Source: Chloroflexota bacterium
GTDB taxonomy: Bacteria > Chloroflexota > Anaerolineae > UBA2200 > JACIWT01
Assembly: GCA_014360825.1 (NCBI GenBank)
Contig: JACIWT010000004.1
Location: forward strand, 62,001 to 126,000
Length of the DNA stretch: 64,000 bases
Direction of reading: 5' to 3'
In this document: one piece after another, positions 7,495 through 15,716 of the stretch
Numbering within the stretch: position 1 is the stretch's first letter
Layout of the letters: every line of letters begins with the position of its first letter
Notes under the pieces: generated by a model
Told to the model about the DNA's origin: nothing
Databases searched by the model: none
What the model saw: only the letters and a program-made list of their open reading frames with translations
Made by a program: the position numbers and the translations under genes

Positions 7495-9921
7495 ATGTCG
7501 CGCTTTGCTGTGGTGATCGGCATAGATGCCTATGCCAATCCGGCCTGGAACCTCACCGCTGCCGTGAGTGACGCCTTGCGTTTCACCGAATGGGCGCTGG
7601 GGCCAGGAGGTGTCGCGTTTGAGAACCTGCGTCTTCTCCTGAGCCCAACGCAGGCAAACGCGACCCACTTGCCTTACAAGGAGGCAACTTCGCGCCACAT
7701 TGTGGAGACCATCCAGGAGTTCCAGGAAGGCTTAGCCCAGGGTGCCGATCGGCTGTATTTTTACTTCGCGGGCCACGGTCTATCGGCCCCCGACGTCAGT
7801 TATGGGGGGCCGCTGGAACCCGTCATGATCCCTGCTGACGTGGAATCCATCAGGATGGATTCCCGCCTCCTGATCGGCTTCTCGGATGTTTTCCCCCCTT
7901 TCGCCAACGTGGACCCAGCCGAGCAGTTCTTCTTCATTGATGCCTGCCGCGACTTTGAACTGGAGGACTTCAAGCCTGCCGTTGGCAGATCGGTGGGGCC
8001 CTGGATTCCCGGGCGCACCGAACCGGGTTCGCGCAGTGCCCAATACATCCTCTACGCGACTTCACCCGGTCACAGCGCGTACGAGGAAACGCGGGGCCGG
8101 GGCGTGTTCGCCACCGCCCTCCTCGATGGGCTCAAGGGGAAAGGCCCGGCCATCGTCTGGTCGCAGGCGAACACGTGTTACGAGGTCCGCTTTTCCAGTC
8201 TGGTGGCGTGTGTGAAATCACGGGTCCAGCAAGAGGTGGAGCGTCGCCGGCCGAGGGATTGGCAGCGGTATGTGCAAATCCCACAGCAGCAAATCCAAGG
8301 AGGTGCAGAGGATCCAGTCCTGGTCGCTTTCTCGGGGGAAGAGGTGAGCCGAGTCCCCATCCGTGTGCGCGTGCGACCGTCCGCCGCGCGGCAGAGTGGC
8401 GAGATTCAGGCACTTCAGTATTTCCAGGGACGCCAGCGGTTTGAGGTTATTGACCGGGTGCCGCCGCCCGTGCCTTTGCCCTGCCAATTTCAACTCCTGC
8501 CAGGGGACTACTCGCTTTTCGCGCAAGCAGAGGGGTATAAACCCAGGCGAGAGGCTTTCTCTTTCTACGAGCCGCAGGAAGTGGATTGGAAACTGGAGCC
8601 TGCGGCAGCGCCTACCTCTGAGCAGACTGTCGAGCCTAAGCCATGGAGTAGGTTGGTGATCTTTGTGCAGGATGAGAACGCGATTGTGGTGATTCGGGAT
8701 GCGGACCGTCGGTTGATCTGGTCTGGCCCCGGCAGTTGGCACCAAGCCCTCCCCCCTGGCGTATATCAGGTCCAGTTGGTTCTGCCCGAGGGCACTGTCA
8801 GGCAAAAGACAGCGGAGGTGCTGCCCGACCAAACTACGATCGTGAGCATGGATTCGCCCCCTCCCCAAATCGGCTCTCACCAGATACGCATGCTGGACGA
8901 ACTCGGTATCTCCGTCACCCACCCTTCCGAACACCTCGGCGATGTGGCCAAGCCAACTTTGGCCTCACTATTGAGTTTTGCTGCCTTCGCTGCCCTTTGG
9001 CCTTGGGAGGGGTTTGAGAGACTGAGAAACCTCGGCATCCAGCGCTTTGAGGGCATACCCGAAAGTGGCTCGGGATGCCTGGTCCTGATCGGTGTCGGAG
9101 GGGATCGGCCAGCGCCAGGCGTGAGCACAGCACAATTCCTCAGCGAGGGACAACTTGTGGCCCGTGGCTACCAAGGGCAGGTGATGGATCAGGGTGGTTT
9201 TGCGGTTCTCCCGGAGTTCAGCGTGGCAGGTCAGCGTCGCTTCCAGATTCAGCCGGGCCCGTTGACCCTGGAGTTGGATTTGCCTGGCTTCGCACCCACG
9301 CGTTATGCACTGGTCGGCTTGCTGGGCCGGATCACCGTGCTCGTCGCTGTGGCCGAAGAGGGTGGCGAGTTTGCAGTCCAACAGTACTTATTACCATTGC
9401 CCCAACCAACACCCGTGCCCGAATACCTGCTCGAGATGCCCTCCAATATCCGGCGCCTCGAGATCGCCCAGCGCTACTACGCCAATGGGCAGCAAATCCC
9501 TAACTACCAGGACCTAGACATATTGCTCTACGGCAAGTGGTTGGATCCACTTCTGGGCTGTCTTGCTGGCTATTCCCTCATCCGCACTGGTAACCAGCAG
9601 CGTTACATCGGCCATCCACTGCCAGGCCCTGGCCCTAACTACCCTGAACCATCTGCGTTGCGCAACATGCTCAGGTTCTTCAGCGGATTACCGGATAGTC
9701 ATATCCTTGCTGGATTGTGCGAACCGGAGAGAAGGGGCGAACATTACGCTCACGCCCTGGAGCAAGGCTTGCCGGTGTTTGCCGAGGGATTTCGCATCCT
9801 GTACGAGTGGTACGCGCAGCAGGATGCTGAACTACCACCCCTCCTGGTCGAGCCTGGCAAGGGTCTGTTGCCTGTCTCTCCCTGGACTGCCTGGGTGTTC
9901 CACGAGGGCGGAGGGGAGTAA
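7495..9921 (+). CDS. Caspase-family (peptidase C14) protein with beta-rich and novel C-terminal regions
   Basis: An 808-residue protein. Residues 1-250 are a caspase/metacaspase fold: FAVVIGIDAY at the start, His94 in YFYFAGHG and Cys151 in FFIDACRD, so the catalytic dyad is intact. Residues about 285-375 and 380-455 look like PEGA-type beta-sandwich repeats (LLPGDYSLFAQAEGYKPRRE; LPPGVYQVQLVLPEGTVRQK). From about 465 to 808 no family is recognised; a further beta-rich part precedes a helical end. GGGGG precedes the ATG. The protein has no signal peptide. Bacterial caspase-like proteins typically cleave after Arg/Lys and act in programmed death, immunity or signalling. The neighbouring trypsin-like protease may be its substrate or activator (inference). 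Confidence 0.9.
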   Translation: MSRFAVVIGIDAYANPAWNLTAAVSDALRFTEWALGPGGVAFENLRLLLSPTQANATHLPYKEATSRHIVETIQEFQEGLAQGADRLYFYFAGHGLSAPDVSYGGPLEPVMIPADVESIRMDSRLLIGFSDVFPPFANVDPAEQFFFIDACRDFELEDFKPAVGRSVGPWIPGRTEPGSRSAQYILYATSPGHSAYEETRGRGVFATALLDGLKGKGPAIVWSQANTCYEVRFSSLVACVKSRVQQEVERRRPRDWQRYVQIPQQQIQGGAEDPVLVAFSGEEVSRVPIRVRVRPSAARQSGEIQALQYFQGRQRFEVIDRVPPPVPLPCQFQLLPGDYSLFAQAEGYKPRREAFSFYEPQEVDWKLEPAAAPTSEQTVEPKPWSRLVIFVQDENAIVVIRDADRRLIWSGPGSWHQALPPGVYQVQLVLPEGTVRQKTAEVLPDQTTIVSMDSPPPQIGSHQIRMLDELGISVTHPSEHLGDVAKPTLASLLSFAAFAALWPWEGFERLRNLGIQRFEGIPESGSGCLVLIGVGGDRPAPGVSTAQFLSEGQLVARGYQGQVMDQGGFAVLPEFSVAGQRRFQIQPGPLTLELDLPGFAPTRYALVGLLGRITVLVAVAEEGGEFAVQQYLLPLPQPTPVPEYLLEMPSNIRRLEIAQRYYANGQQIPNYQDLDILLYGKWLDPLLGCLAGYSLIRTGNQQRYIGHPLPGPGPNYPEPSALRNMLRFFSGLPDSHILAGLCEPERRGEHYAHALEQGLPVFAEGFRILYEWYAQQDAELPPLLVEPGKGLLPVSPWTAWVFHEGGGE

Positions 9922-9925
9922 GGAC

Positions 9926-10276
9926 ATGCGCGCGTTAGTGATCCGCGAACCGTGGATAAACCTGATCCTGGAAGGGCGCAAGACCTGGGAGATCCGGGGC
10001 AGCAATTGTAACATACGAGAACGCATCGGCCTTGTTCGAAGCGGATCTAGGCTGGTGGTTGGGACGGTGGAGATCGTGAATGCCCGCGGGCCACTAGCGT
10101 TCGACGAGTTCAGAGCAAATGTTGCCAAGCACTGCATGCCACCCAGTGCATTCTACAACCTCCCTTACCGCGACAAATACGCTTGGATTCTCGCCGATCC
10201 AAAGGCGCTTGCGGAACCGTTTCCGTATGAGCATCCCAGAGGGGCGAGGATATGGGTTGAGATCCCCGATATTTAG
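9926..10276 (+). CDS. ASCH-domain protein
   Basis: A 116-residue protein starting at the ATG 4 nt after the caspase stop. It shows the ASCH/PUA-like pattern: MRALVIREPWINLILEGRKT followed by WEIR, the family GxKxxExR motif, then the barrel strand SRLVVGTVEIVNA and AWILADPKALAEPFPYEHP. ASCH proteins bind RNA or modified nucleosides; some hydrolyse N4-acetylcytidine or act as ribonucleases. A longer in-frame ORF starting at 9563 overlaps the caspase gene and has no support. The tight spacing implies translation with the caspase, making this the last gene of the cluster. Confidence 0.82.
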   Translation: MRALVIREPWINLILEGRKTWEIRGSNCNIRERIGLVRSGSRLVVGTVEIVNARGPLAFDEFRANVAKHCMPPSAFYNLPYRDKYAWILADPKALAEPFPYEHPRGARIWVEIPDI

Positions 10277-10448
10277 TGGCGGGGGTTCCGGATCGTTACA
10301 GTGCGGCGTCATCTACAACCGGGTCGAGGGGCGCAGCGATGTCTCCGATCCCAATCCGGGAAACAACGTCGCCATCACGGGGACGTTAATTGGGTCCTGC
10401 GTCCGCCGCATCTATCTGCCAATAATGATGCGGCAGTTCACTCGGTAA
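10272..10448 (+). pseudogene. Fragment of a secreted protein C-terminus with YLPI motif
   Basis: The frame overlapping the ASCH stop reads SGGGSGSLQCGVIYNRVEG, then SDPNPGNNVAITGTLIGSC and ends RRIYLPIMMRQFTR-stop. There is no start codon, RBS or signal peptide of its own. The terminal YLPIMMR matches the motif in the next gene remnant (HLYLPIIIK) and in the subtilase (IFLPIIL). It is probably the 3' end of a lost secreted protein gene; the 5' part was likely replaced by the protease cluster. Confidence 0.5.
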
Positions 10449-10462
10449 ACCTAAGCAGGGAT

Positions 10463-10496
10463 ACCCTCCCGCAGGTTCTGAAACCTGCGGGAGGGT
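10463..10496. repeat. 15-4-15 perfect palindrome (family B)
   Basis: ACCCTCCCGCAGGTT, loop CTGA, AACCTGCGGGAGGGT. Same architecture and core (GGTTCTGAAACC type) as 25716-25749 and 40792-40826. Confidence 0.85.
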
Positions 10497-10531
10497 GGGT
10501 GTTCTAAGGGCAAGGTGTGCCTCGCGCTTGC

Positions 10532-10560
10532 TTGTCTTTCGTAAAGATGGGTGTTACAAT
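10532..10560 (+). promoter_or_regulatory. Sigma70-type promoter of the degraded secreted-protein gene
   Basis: TTGTCT at 10532-10537, 17-nt spacer, TACAAT at 10555-10560, about 107 nt upstream of the ATG at 10667. Confidence 0.6.
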
Positions 10561-10666
10561 ATAGACGCCCTGGTGACGTGGGGCCGATCACGATAGGCGA
10601 CGAGCGGCAGGCGTACCCCTACGAATGAGATTTGTGCGTCTTTACAATGGCACAGGAGGTTATCCC

Positions 10667-11048
10667 ATGGATACGCGCCGGGTTCGCATTACGCTCTCGC
10701 TCGTCGCCATGATACTGGCCATTGGGAGCGCCTGGCTGGCGGCAATGCCGGGCGCAGAGGCGGTCAGGGATGCGCCCGCTGCCGCTTCAGTCAAGGTGCT
10801 GGAGGGCCATGTCTATGAGATAGTCCCCGGCAGATTATATCTCTGCCATGGCCACGTCCATAGGTGGCACGGTGATGACTCTCAACTGGATACGATACAC
10901 GTACGTTGGCCTCAACGGGACTCTGACCGACAACAACTTCTGGGATAGACGCCGTGCTCCCACCCCCATGCCCACCCATACTCCTGCCCCCACTGGCACA
11001 CCCATACACCTCTATCTGCCGATCATCATCAAGGAACCGATTCGCTAA
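10667..11048 (+). pseudogene. Frameshifted secreted protein with signal peptide, Thr-Pro linker and YLPI motif
   Basis: AGGAGG precedes an ATG at 10667 that opens a clear signal peptide (basic MDTRRVR, hydrophobic LVAMILAIGSAWLAA, AEA cleavage site). After about 55 codons this frame becomes non-secreted-like and stops at 10948. The +1 frame continues with GGTVMTLNWIRYTYVGLNGT, a linker (TPMPTHTPAPTGTP) and the end IHLYLPIIIKEPIR-stop at 11048. A frameshift near 10830-10850 therefore joins two halves of one short secreted protein. A sequencing error is an alternative. Function unknown. Confidence 0.55.
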
Positions 11049-11125
11049 CGTACGTGGGGTAAGACTTCCGCCTCCTCGACTATCATGCAGTGGGCATGGG
11101 GGGGAAATAGCATTTGACATAAATT

Positions 11126-11181
11126 GTGGGAGCCGTCTCCAGACGGCGACGTGATAATCGCAATCTGGAGATTGCTCCCAC
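11126..11181. repeat. 56-bp two-hairpin repeat (family A), copy 1
   Basis: Outer arms GTGGGAG/CTCCCAC enclose two perfect hairpins (CCGTCT-CC-AGACGG and CAATCT-GG-AGATTG) separated by CGA-N8-TCG. It is in opposite orientation to the copies at 30679 and 30753. It lies between the end of the secreted pseudogene and the end of mltG, where it could terminate both. Confidence 0.88.
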
Positions 11182-11191
11182 AGAGTGGGCT

Positions 11192-12334
11192 CTACTGCTG
11201 GTACTTGCGCCAGTTCTCCAGGTGTTCCTCGTAGGTTGAGGCGAAGGCGTGGGACCCGTCGCCCTTACTGAAGAAGAAGAGGTAGTCGGTGTCGGCAGGC
11301 TGGAGGACGGCTTGGATGGCAGCCAGGCCCGGACTGCAGATGGGTCCTGGCGGCAGCCCCGGGTGTAAGAAGGTGTTATACGGCGACTCTATGGTGTTCG
11401 CTTCCTCCTGCAGCATCGGTGCCCACCAGCGACCCGTCTTCTCATCGAAACCCTTAGCATACTGCACGGTGGGGTCCGCCTGGAGGTACATACCGGCCTT
11501 CAGCCGGTTGAAGTAAATGCTGGCGATGATGGGCCTCTCCTCGTCCAACACGGCCTCCCGCTCCACGATGGAGGCCAGCGTTATCACCTGATAGATGCTC
11601 ATATTGCGGTCCAGGGCTTGCTGGCGCATCTGCAGGGTAAATCGCCGGTCGAAGTTGCGCAACATTGTCTCGATGATATCCCGCGCGGAAGCGTTGGCTG
11701 GGAACTCATAGGTATCGGGGAAGAGGAAACCCTCGAGTCCATCCGGAGCATCGGCGGGCCGGGCCAGGAAATCGTAGTCAAACTGGCCTTGGCGGACCAG
11801 GGTGATGAATTCCTCTTGTGAGACCAGCCCCTCGGAGGCTAAGAGATGCGCCACCTCCTCGGCCCGGAGACCCTCCTTGATCGTTACCACTTTGGATCGC
11901 AGGCGACCGTGCTGCAACTCCGCAGCCATCTCGGCCATGGTCATATTGGGCCGCAGCCGATAGTCCCCGGCCTCGATCTGGGCATCCACGCCCCAGTAGC
12001 GTAGTGCCAGGCGAAACAGTTGCGCGTCTTTGATCAGGCCCTTGCTCTCCAGCCGCTCGGCGATCGAAGTAACGGATTCGCCCGGTTGGATAGTGAACTC
12101 CACGGGCGTGGCATCGCTGCTCACGGGCGTCTCGATCTCCTGCTGGTGAAAACTCAGGTAGAGTCCCAGCAGTGTTTTCTCCAGCGAGGTGAGATCTACG
12201 GCCTCACCGGAAGCCGATGCGTTCGTGAGTTCGCGCCTCACAAACCACACGATGCCCAAGGCCATGGCCAAGATGAGCACCACGCCCAGGACAAAGGTCA
12301 GGATGTGTATGGTGCCTCGATATTCGCTGCTCAA
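11192..12334 (-). CDS. mltG: Endolytic murein transglycosylase MltG (YceG-like)
   Basis: A 380-residue protein with one N-terminal membrane helix (residues about 8-32), a LysM-like region (EFTIQPGESVTSIAERLESK) and the YceG domain. The catalytic Glu258 lies in ASIVEREAV; LEGFLFPDTYEF and YFNRLKAGMYLQADPTVQYA are further family signatures. MltG cleaves nascent glycan strands at the membrane and sets glycan length. The TTG start at 12334 follows GAGGAGG and overlaps the ruvX stop by 4 nt (TTGA), so the two are translationally coupled. The length is normal for the family. Confidence 0.93.
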   Translation of the reverse strand: MSSEYRGTIHILTFVLGVVLILAMALGIVWFVRRELTNASASGEAVDLTSLEKTLLGLYLSFHQQEIETPVSSDATPVEFTIQPGESVTSIAERLESKGLIKDAQLFRLALRYWGVDAQIEAGDYRLRPNMTMAEMAAELQHGRLRSKVVTIKEGLRAEEVAHLLASEGLVSQEEFITLVRQGQFDYDFLARPADAPDGLEGFLFPDTYEFPANASARDIIETMLRNFDRRFTLQMRQQALDRNMSIYQVITLASIVEREAVLDEERPIIASIYFNRLKAGMYLQADPTVQYAKGFDEKTGRWWAPMLQEEANTIESPYNTFLHPGLPPGPICSPGLAAIQAVLQPADTDYLFFFSKGDGSHAFASTYEEHLENWRKYQQ

Positions 12335-12783
12335 GGGTCTCCTCCTCGCTCGGTAGTGGAACTCAAGCCCTTGGCGCCTCCCGCGTCAAGGAATTCCTGC
12401 AAGATCACTGCTGCGGCCACTGCATCCGCCCAATGGCGCACTTTCGGGGGTCTGTGAGCCGCCTCATGCATCAGTTGCTCGGCCCGGCGGGTGGTCAGTC
12501 GCTCATCCCAGAAAACGAGCGGCACCGAAACCGCTCTCTCCAGGGCGGCAGCGAAACGGGCCACCGCCTCCGCTTGGGGGCCGGCCGTCCCGTTCATATT
12601 ACGCGGGTAGCCGACGACGATGACTCCCACGTCGTGCAGCGTCACCAACTCCTGGATGGCGGCGCTATCTTCTCTCTTGCTCCGCCGGTCTATGACCATC
12701 AGGGCGTGGGCCAACGTGCCTGTGGGGTCGCTCAGGGCCACGCCGATCCGCCGCTGACCCACGTCCAAAGCCATCACCCGCAT
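12331..12783 (-). CDS. ruvX: RuvX/YqgF family Holliday-junction resolvase-like protein
   Basis: A 150-residue RNase H-fold protein with MRVMALDVGQRRIGVALSD, VVGYPRNMNGT and WDERLTTRRAE motifs; acidic residues of the active site are retained. YqgF proteins act in Holliday-junction resolution and/or pre-16S rRNA 5'-end maturation. The frame extends to 12852, but that would overlap the upstream gene. I chose the ATG at 12783, with GAGGG 8 nt upstream; ATG 12789 is possible. The gene forms a chain with the baseplate-J-like gene (28-nt gap) and mltG (4-nt overlap). Confidence 0.9.
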   Translation of the reverse strand: MRVMALDVGQRRIGVALSDPTGTLAHALMVIDRRSKREDSAAIQELVTLHDVGVIVVGYPRNMNGTAGPQAEAVARFAAALERAVSVPLVFWDERLTTRRAEQLMHEAAHRPPKVRHWADAVAAAVILQEFLDAGGAKGLSSTTERGGDP

Positions 12784-12811
12784 GGACATTGCCCTCGCGC
12801 CGAGATGCTTC

Positions 12812-14335
12812 TCATTTCTCGCTCGCCACCTGTTCGATCCGAATGCGGGCATCCCACCAGGGCACCCACTTCCACCCGGTCGGGCTCACCTCAATCTGCG
12901 GTTCCGAGGCCAAAGTCAGGGTGCGTTTCAAGGCGGTTACGGCAGCCTCGATCCCTTTGCCCCGGATAGTGGCTTTGACTTTGCCTATGTCCAGCCGCGG
13001 TGCAGCCAGGCCGTTGGCCCGCAGGACGAATCTCACTCGCTCAGGTGTAGCATTCAAAATATCACCCCGCTGAAACTGGGTTTCATCCGGCAGGAGTTGA
13101 TATCCCGACGGCAACTTGGTCTCCAGCAGCCGGGTGATGAGGGCTTCGGCGCTCTGCTGATCCACTGCCAGGCCGGTCACGCGCACCACTGCCCGCATGC
13201 CTAACGTTTCCGTAACGGCGTCCACCGCGTTGTCGAATTCCGCCGAGAGAACCGTCACCTGTAGGGATCCCGGCGGAATGAACTCATACCCCTTCAGTTC
13301 CGAGACCAGTTTGTTGTAGGCTTCTTCTTGCAGGCGTTTCACCAGTTGGGCTTGGAGCCGGCTTCTATCGTCGTTGGCGACCACGGACACACGTTTGACT
13401 GCCCCGCCCGTGGTGGGCGCCTCGTTCAGCACGTCCACCAAGAATTCCAGTTCTCCCTCTACCTTGTTGATGGTCAGTGCCCCCACATTTCCGGATGGGC
13501 CTGGCTCCATCGCCACGATTCCGACGCGGGCAGTGCCAAAAGAAGTGCCTTGGGTGGGTGGCAGGCCCACATCGGTGATGGTGTAGAAGCGCACGTTGGT
13601 GCCAGCAGTGGTGCAGACGATAGTGCCCTTAGTGACGGTGATAGCCTGGGGAGTCTTGTTGGTGAGGACGACGATGCCCTGGGCGCGGGTGTCTGGCACA
13701 TCGCGCCGACCTGTCGTGGCGATCCGATCCTGCCCCTCGATCTCCACCGAGACCGTCCGTGCCGGTATCTCGGCGGTGCCGTAATTGATCTCCGAGAGGT
13801 CTTTCACTGCCACGATCTCCATCTCGCCTTCCACCGGAGTGGTAGCCGGCGTCAGGCGCACGGTCGCGCTGGGCACGGCGAGGGCGACCGCGGCAAGGAG
13901 GATGATGAACAAAGCCCCGCTCAGAGCCAGGCGCTGCCAGTTCGCAGCCTTGCGTCGCGGAGTCAGGACCTCCTCACGCTCCAAAGCCGCCGCTGCTCTT
14001 CTCTCCTCCGCGGGCAATTCCACTTTCTTGCGGCGACCGAGCAAGCGGCGCTCGAGGGCGCGGATGTCCAAAGACTGCCCTTTCTCCGGCGAGGGCGCTA
14101 ACACAATCCCTGCTTCCCGCGCCAAGGTGCGGGTGGTGGCGTCCTCGACCACCAGCGCCAGACTGAGGGCCAGGTTGTCGGCGTAGCGCCGCAGCAGTTT
14201 CAGGTAGACCAAATTGCGCAGAGCCTCGTTCTCTGCGGGTACGACCAACAGAACCTCAGATGACTGCGCCTCCTCCAATTTGTTGCGGATGACGGCGATT
14301 GTATCGTTAGGTTCGACTTGGATGACTTGCTTCAA
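12812..14335 (-). CDS. Baseplate J/gp47-like membrane protein
   Basis: A 507-residue protein. Residues 1-75 resemble a small alpha/beta domain (VEPNDTIAVIRNKLEEAQSS, LLVVPAENEALRN). A charged linker precedes one membrane helix (about 134-156, LALSGALFIILLAAVALAVP). The C-terminal two thirds are beta-rich with baseplate-J-like segments (GIVVLTNKTPQAITVTKGTI; GPSGNVGALTINKVEG). Chloroflexota genomes carry such proteins away from phage genes, so I do not read it as prophage. It overlaps the FtsA-like gene upstream by 29 nt and is followed by ruvX and mltG, suggesting a cell-envelope role (inference). Confidence 0.75.
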   Translation of the reverse strand: MKQVIQVEPNDTIAVIRNKLEEAQSSEVLLVVPAENEALRNLVYLKLLRRYADNLALSLALVVEDATTRTLAREAGIVLAPSPEKGQSLDIRALERRLLGRRKKVELPAEERRAAAALEREEVLTPRRKAANWQRLALSGALFIILLAAVALAVPSATVRLTPATTPVEGEMEIVAVKDLSEINYGTAEIPARTVSVEIEGQDRIATTGRRDVPDTRAQGIVVLTNKTPQAITVTKGTIVCTTAGTNVRFYTITDVGLPPTQGTSFGTARVGIVAMEPGPSGNVGALTINKVEGELEFLVDVLNEAPTTGGAVKRVSVVANDDRSRLQAQLVKRLQEEAYNKLVSELKGYEFIPPGSLQVTVLSAEFDNAVDAVTETLGMRAVVRVTGLAVDQQSAEALITRLLETKLPSGYQLLPDETQFQRGDILNATPERVRFVLRANGLAAPRLDIGKVKATIRGKGIEAAVTALKRTLTLASEPQIEVSPTGWKWVPWWDARIRIEQVASEK

Positions 14336-15593
14336 GAATGCTACTCCCCACGCGTCGGTACGAAAGTTGTCCTATCGCTTGACGAAGGAGCGTGCTCTCC
14401 GATGGATTGAATGCCGCCGACCGGGCCAATGCCCAGAGGATGACGTCCTCAGTCTGATCTGCCCGGTTCAGGACAGCAGGGACGTCCCGCGCCGATAGGA
14501 TGCGAGGGATGGGGCACGGTTGGCAGATGCCCTTTTGACTCAGGGCATCGCGCAGCGCTGCCACTACCTCGGGGTAAGCCCATCCCCATCCCTGGAGAAA
14601 AATGGCCGGGAACGGACCCTCGCTCTCCAACACCTCAATGGTGGCAACGATGTCCTGCACCCAATGGTCGGCACTCGATCGAAACGCTCGCCTCCACACC
14701 TTCATCTCTGGTTCTCGCAGTTCGCCCCCCTGATAGGCCCGCAACGCAGCCGCCAGGTCGTTAGACAGTGCTCCTAAAGGCGTGTTCGATCGAACAGCCT
14801 CGTCGTAGGTAGACACCAGTGCCCGCTCTCCGCCCGGCCCGGCAGCCATATCCACTGGCCGGCCCCCGTGCACCAAGACGACCTGATGTCCTGCGGCCCC
14901 CAGCGCAATCAGGAGGGCGTCCCGCTGTGGCAAACTCTGCCCCAGGGCAAAGGGCCAGGACACGAAGGCTGGCTCATCCAGTTCGAGGGCCGTGGCCAGA
15001 TTGCGCAGGGTGGCGAGTTCGTCGGCCGGGGCCAGGGTGACGAAGATCTCGGCTGCCAACTCCCGGCCATGTAGGCCAACGGGGCCATTCACCTGCAATC
15101 CGTCTACCGTCAGGCTCTCGACCACATCCACCACATCCAAATCCGGCGTCTCCGACGCTGATGGGGTGGTGCGGTTCAGGGGACGGGTCTTTTGCCGGGC
15201 CACTTGCCAGGCCCGGGAGAGGAGGCGGCGGGCCTCCTCCTGGTCCACCGGGCGTGACGGGTCGGCGCGGCGGGTTCGCGCGCTGCCGCGCGCCGTATAG
15301 AGGTCGTGGGGCAGCACAGCGATGAGGACGGCGTCGGGCACTATCTTGCGCCCGGCAGTCTCGGCCGTCATATCCTCGGCGGCGCAGAGAGCCTCATCGC
15401 AGACCGAGACGGCGACGGCGAGTTCGCTGGCAGCCTCGTCCGGCGGCCATGTCCTGTGAGCACTGCCCCACACGACGGCCGTGTCACCACGTCTCTCCAC
15501 GACCAGGGCGGTCACGCCCTCCGCAGTGAGGTATAGGGCACTGCGGTAGCGCTCTGGTGTGCGATTGTCCCTGAGTTTTGGATGTCTTAGCAC
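14307..15593 (-). CDS. FtsA/PilM-like actin-fold protein, divergent
   Basis: A 428-residue protein without signal peptide. The N-terminus (YRSALYLTAEGVTALVVERRG), an SHS2-like segment around residues 90-200 with VVDVVESLTVDGLQVNGPVG, and VFLQGWGWAYPEVVAAL-like end (FPAIFLQGWGWAYPEV) follow the order of FtsA/PilM/type IV pilus ATPases. The phosphate-binding loops are poorly conserved, so nucleotide binding is uncertain. GTG start at 15593; no strong RBS. It overlaps the baseplate-J-like gene by 29 nt, implying coupled synthesis. A role in envelope or division assembly is inferred from fold and context only. Confidence 0.55.
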   Translation of the reverse strand: MLRHPKLRDNRTPERYRSALYLTAEGVTALVVERRGDTAVVWGSAHRTWPPDEAASELAVAVSVCDEALCAAEDMTAETAGRKIVPDAVLIAVLPHDLYTARGSARTRRADPSRPVDQEEARRLLSRAWQVARQKTRPLNRTTPSASETPDLDVVDVVESLTVDGLQVNGPVGLHGRELAAEIFVTLAPADELATLRNLATALELDEPAFVSWPFALGQSLPQRDALLIALGAAGHQVVLVHGGRPVDMAAGPGGERALVSTYDEAVRSNTPLGALSNDLAAALRAYQGGELREPEMKVWRRAFRSSADHWVQDIVATIEVLESEGPFPAIFLQGWGWAYPEVVAALRDALSQKGICQPCPIPRILSARDVPAVLNRADQTEDVILWALARSAAFNPSESTLLRQAIGQLSYRRVGSSILEASHPSRT

Positions 15594-15640
15594 GCTATTT
15601 GTATCCTATCGCATCCCGCCATTCGTTATGGAATCTGCGG

Positions 15641-15695
15641 CTACGGGGCGCACGGCTGTGCGCCCCTACGCGCCGGTCGCCCGCCTGCGCGGGCG
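15641..15695. repeat. Two adjacent GC-rich palindromes
   Basis: GGGGCGCAC-GGCT-GTGCGCCCC (15645-15666) with flanking TAC, then TCGCCCGC-CTG-CGCGGGCGA-like hairpin (about 15676-15695). They separate hicA from the FtsA-like gene and resemble the other intergenic palindromes of the window. Confidence 0.65.
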
Positions 15696-15716
15696 ATGAC
15701 GATTCCGTCTGCGTAT

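Noticed and set aside
9563-10276. Single 237-residue protein ending in the ASCH domain
   Set aside because: The first 121 codons overlap the caspase gene out of frame and look non-coding; the ATG at 9926 with a near RBS gives a complete ASCH protein.
12812-14335. Prophage tail region because of baseplate-J similarity
   Set aside because: No other phage gene nearby; the protein has a membrane helix and sits in a housekeeping gene string.
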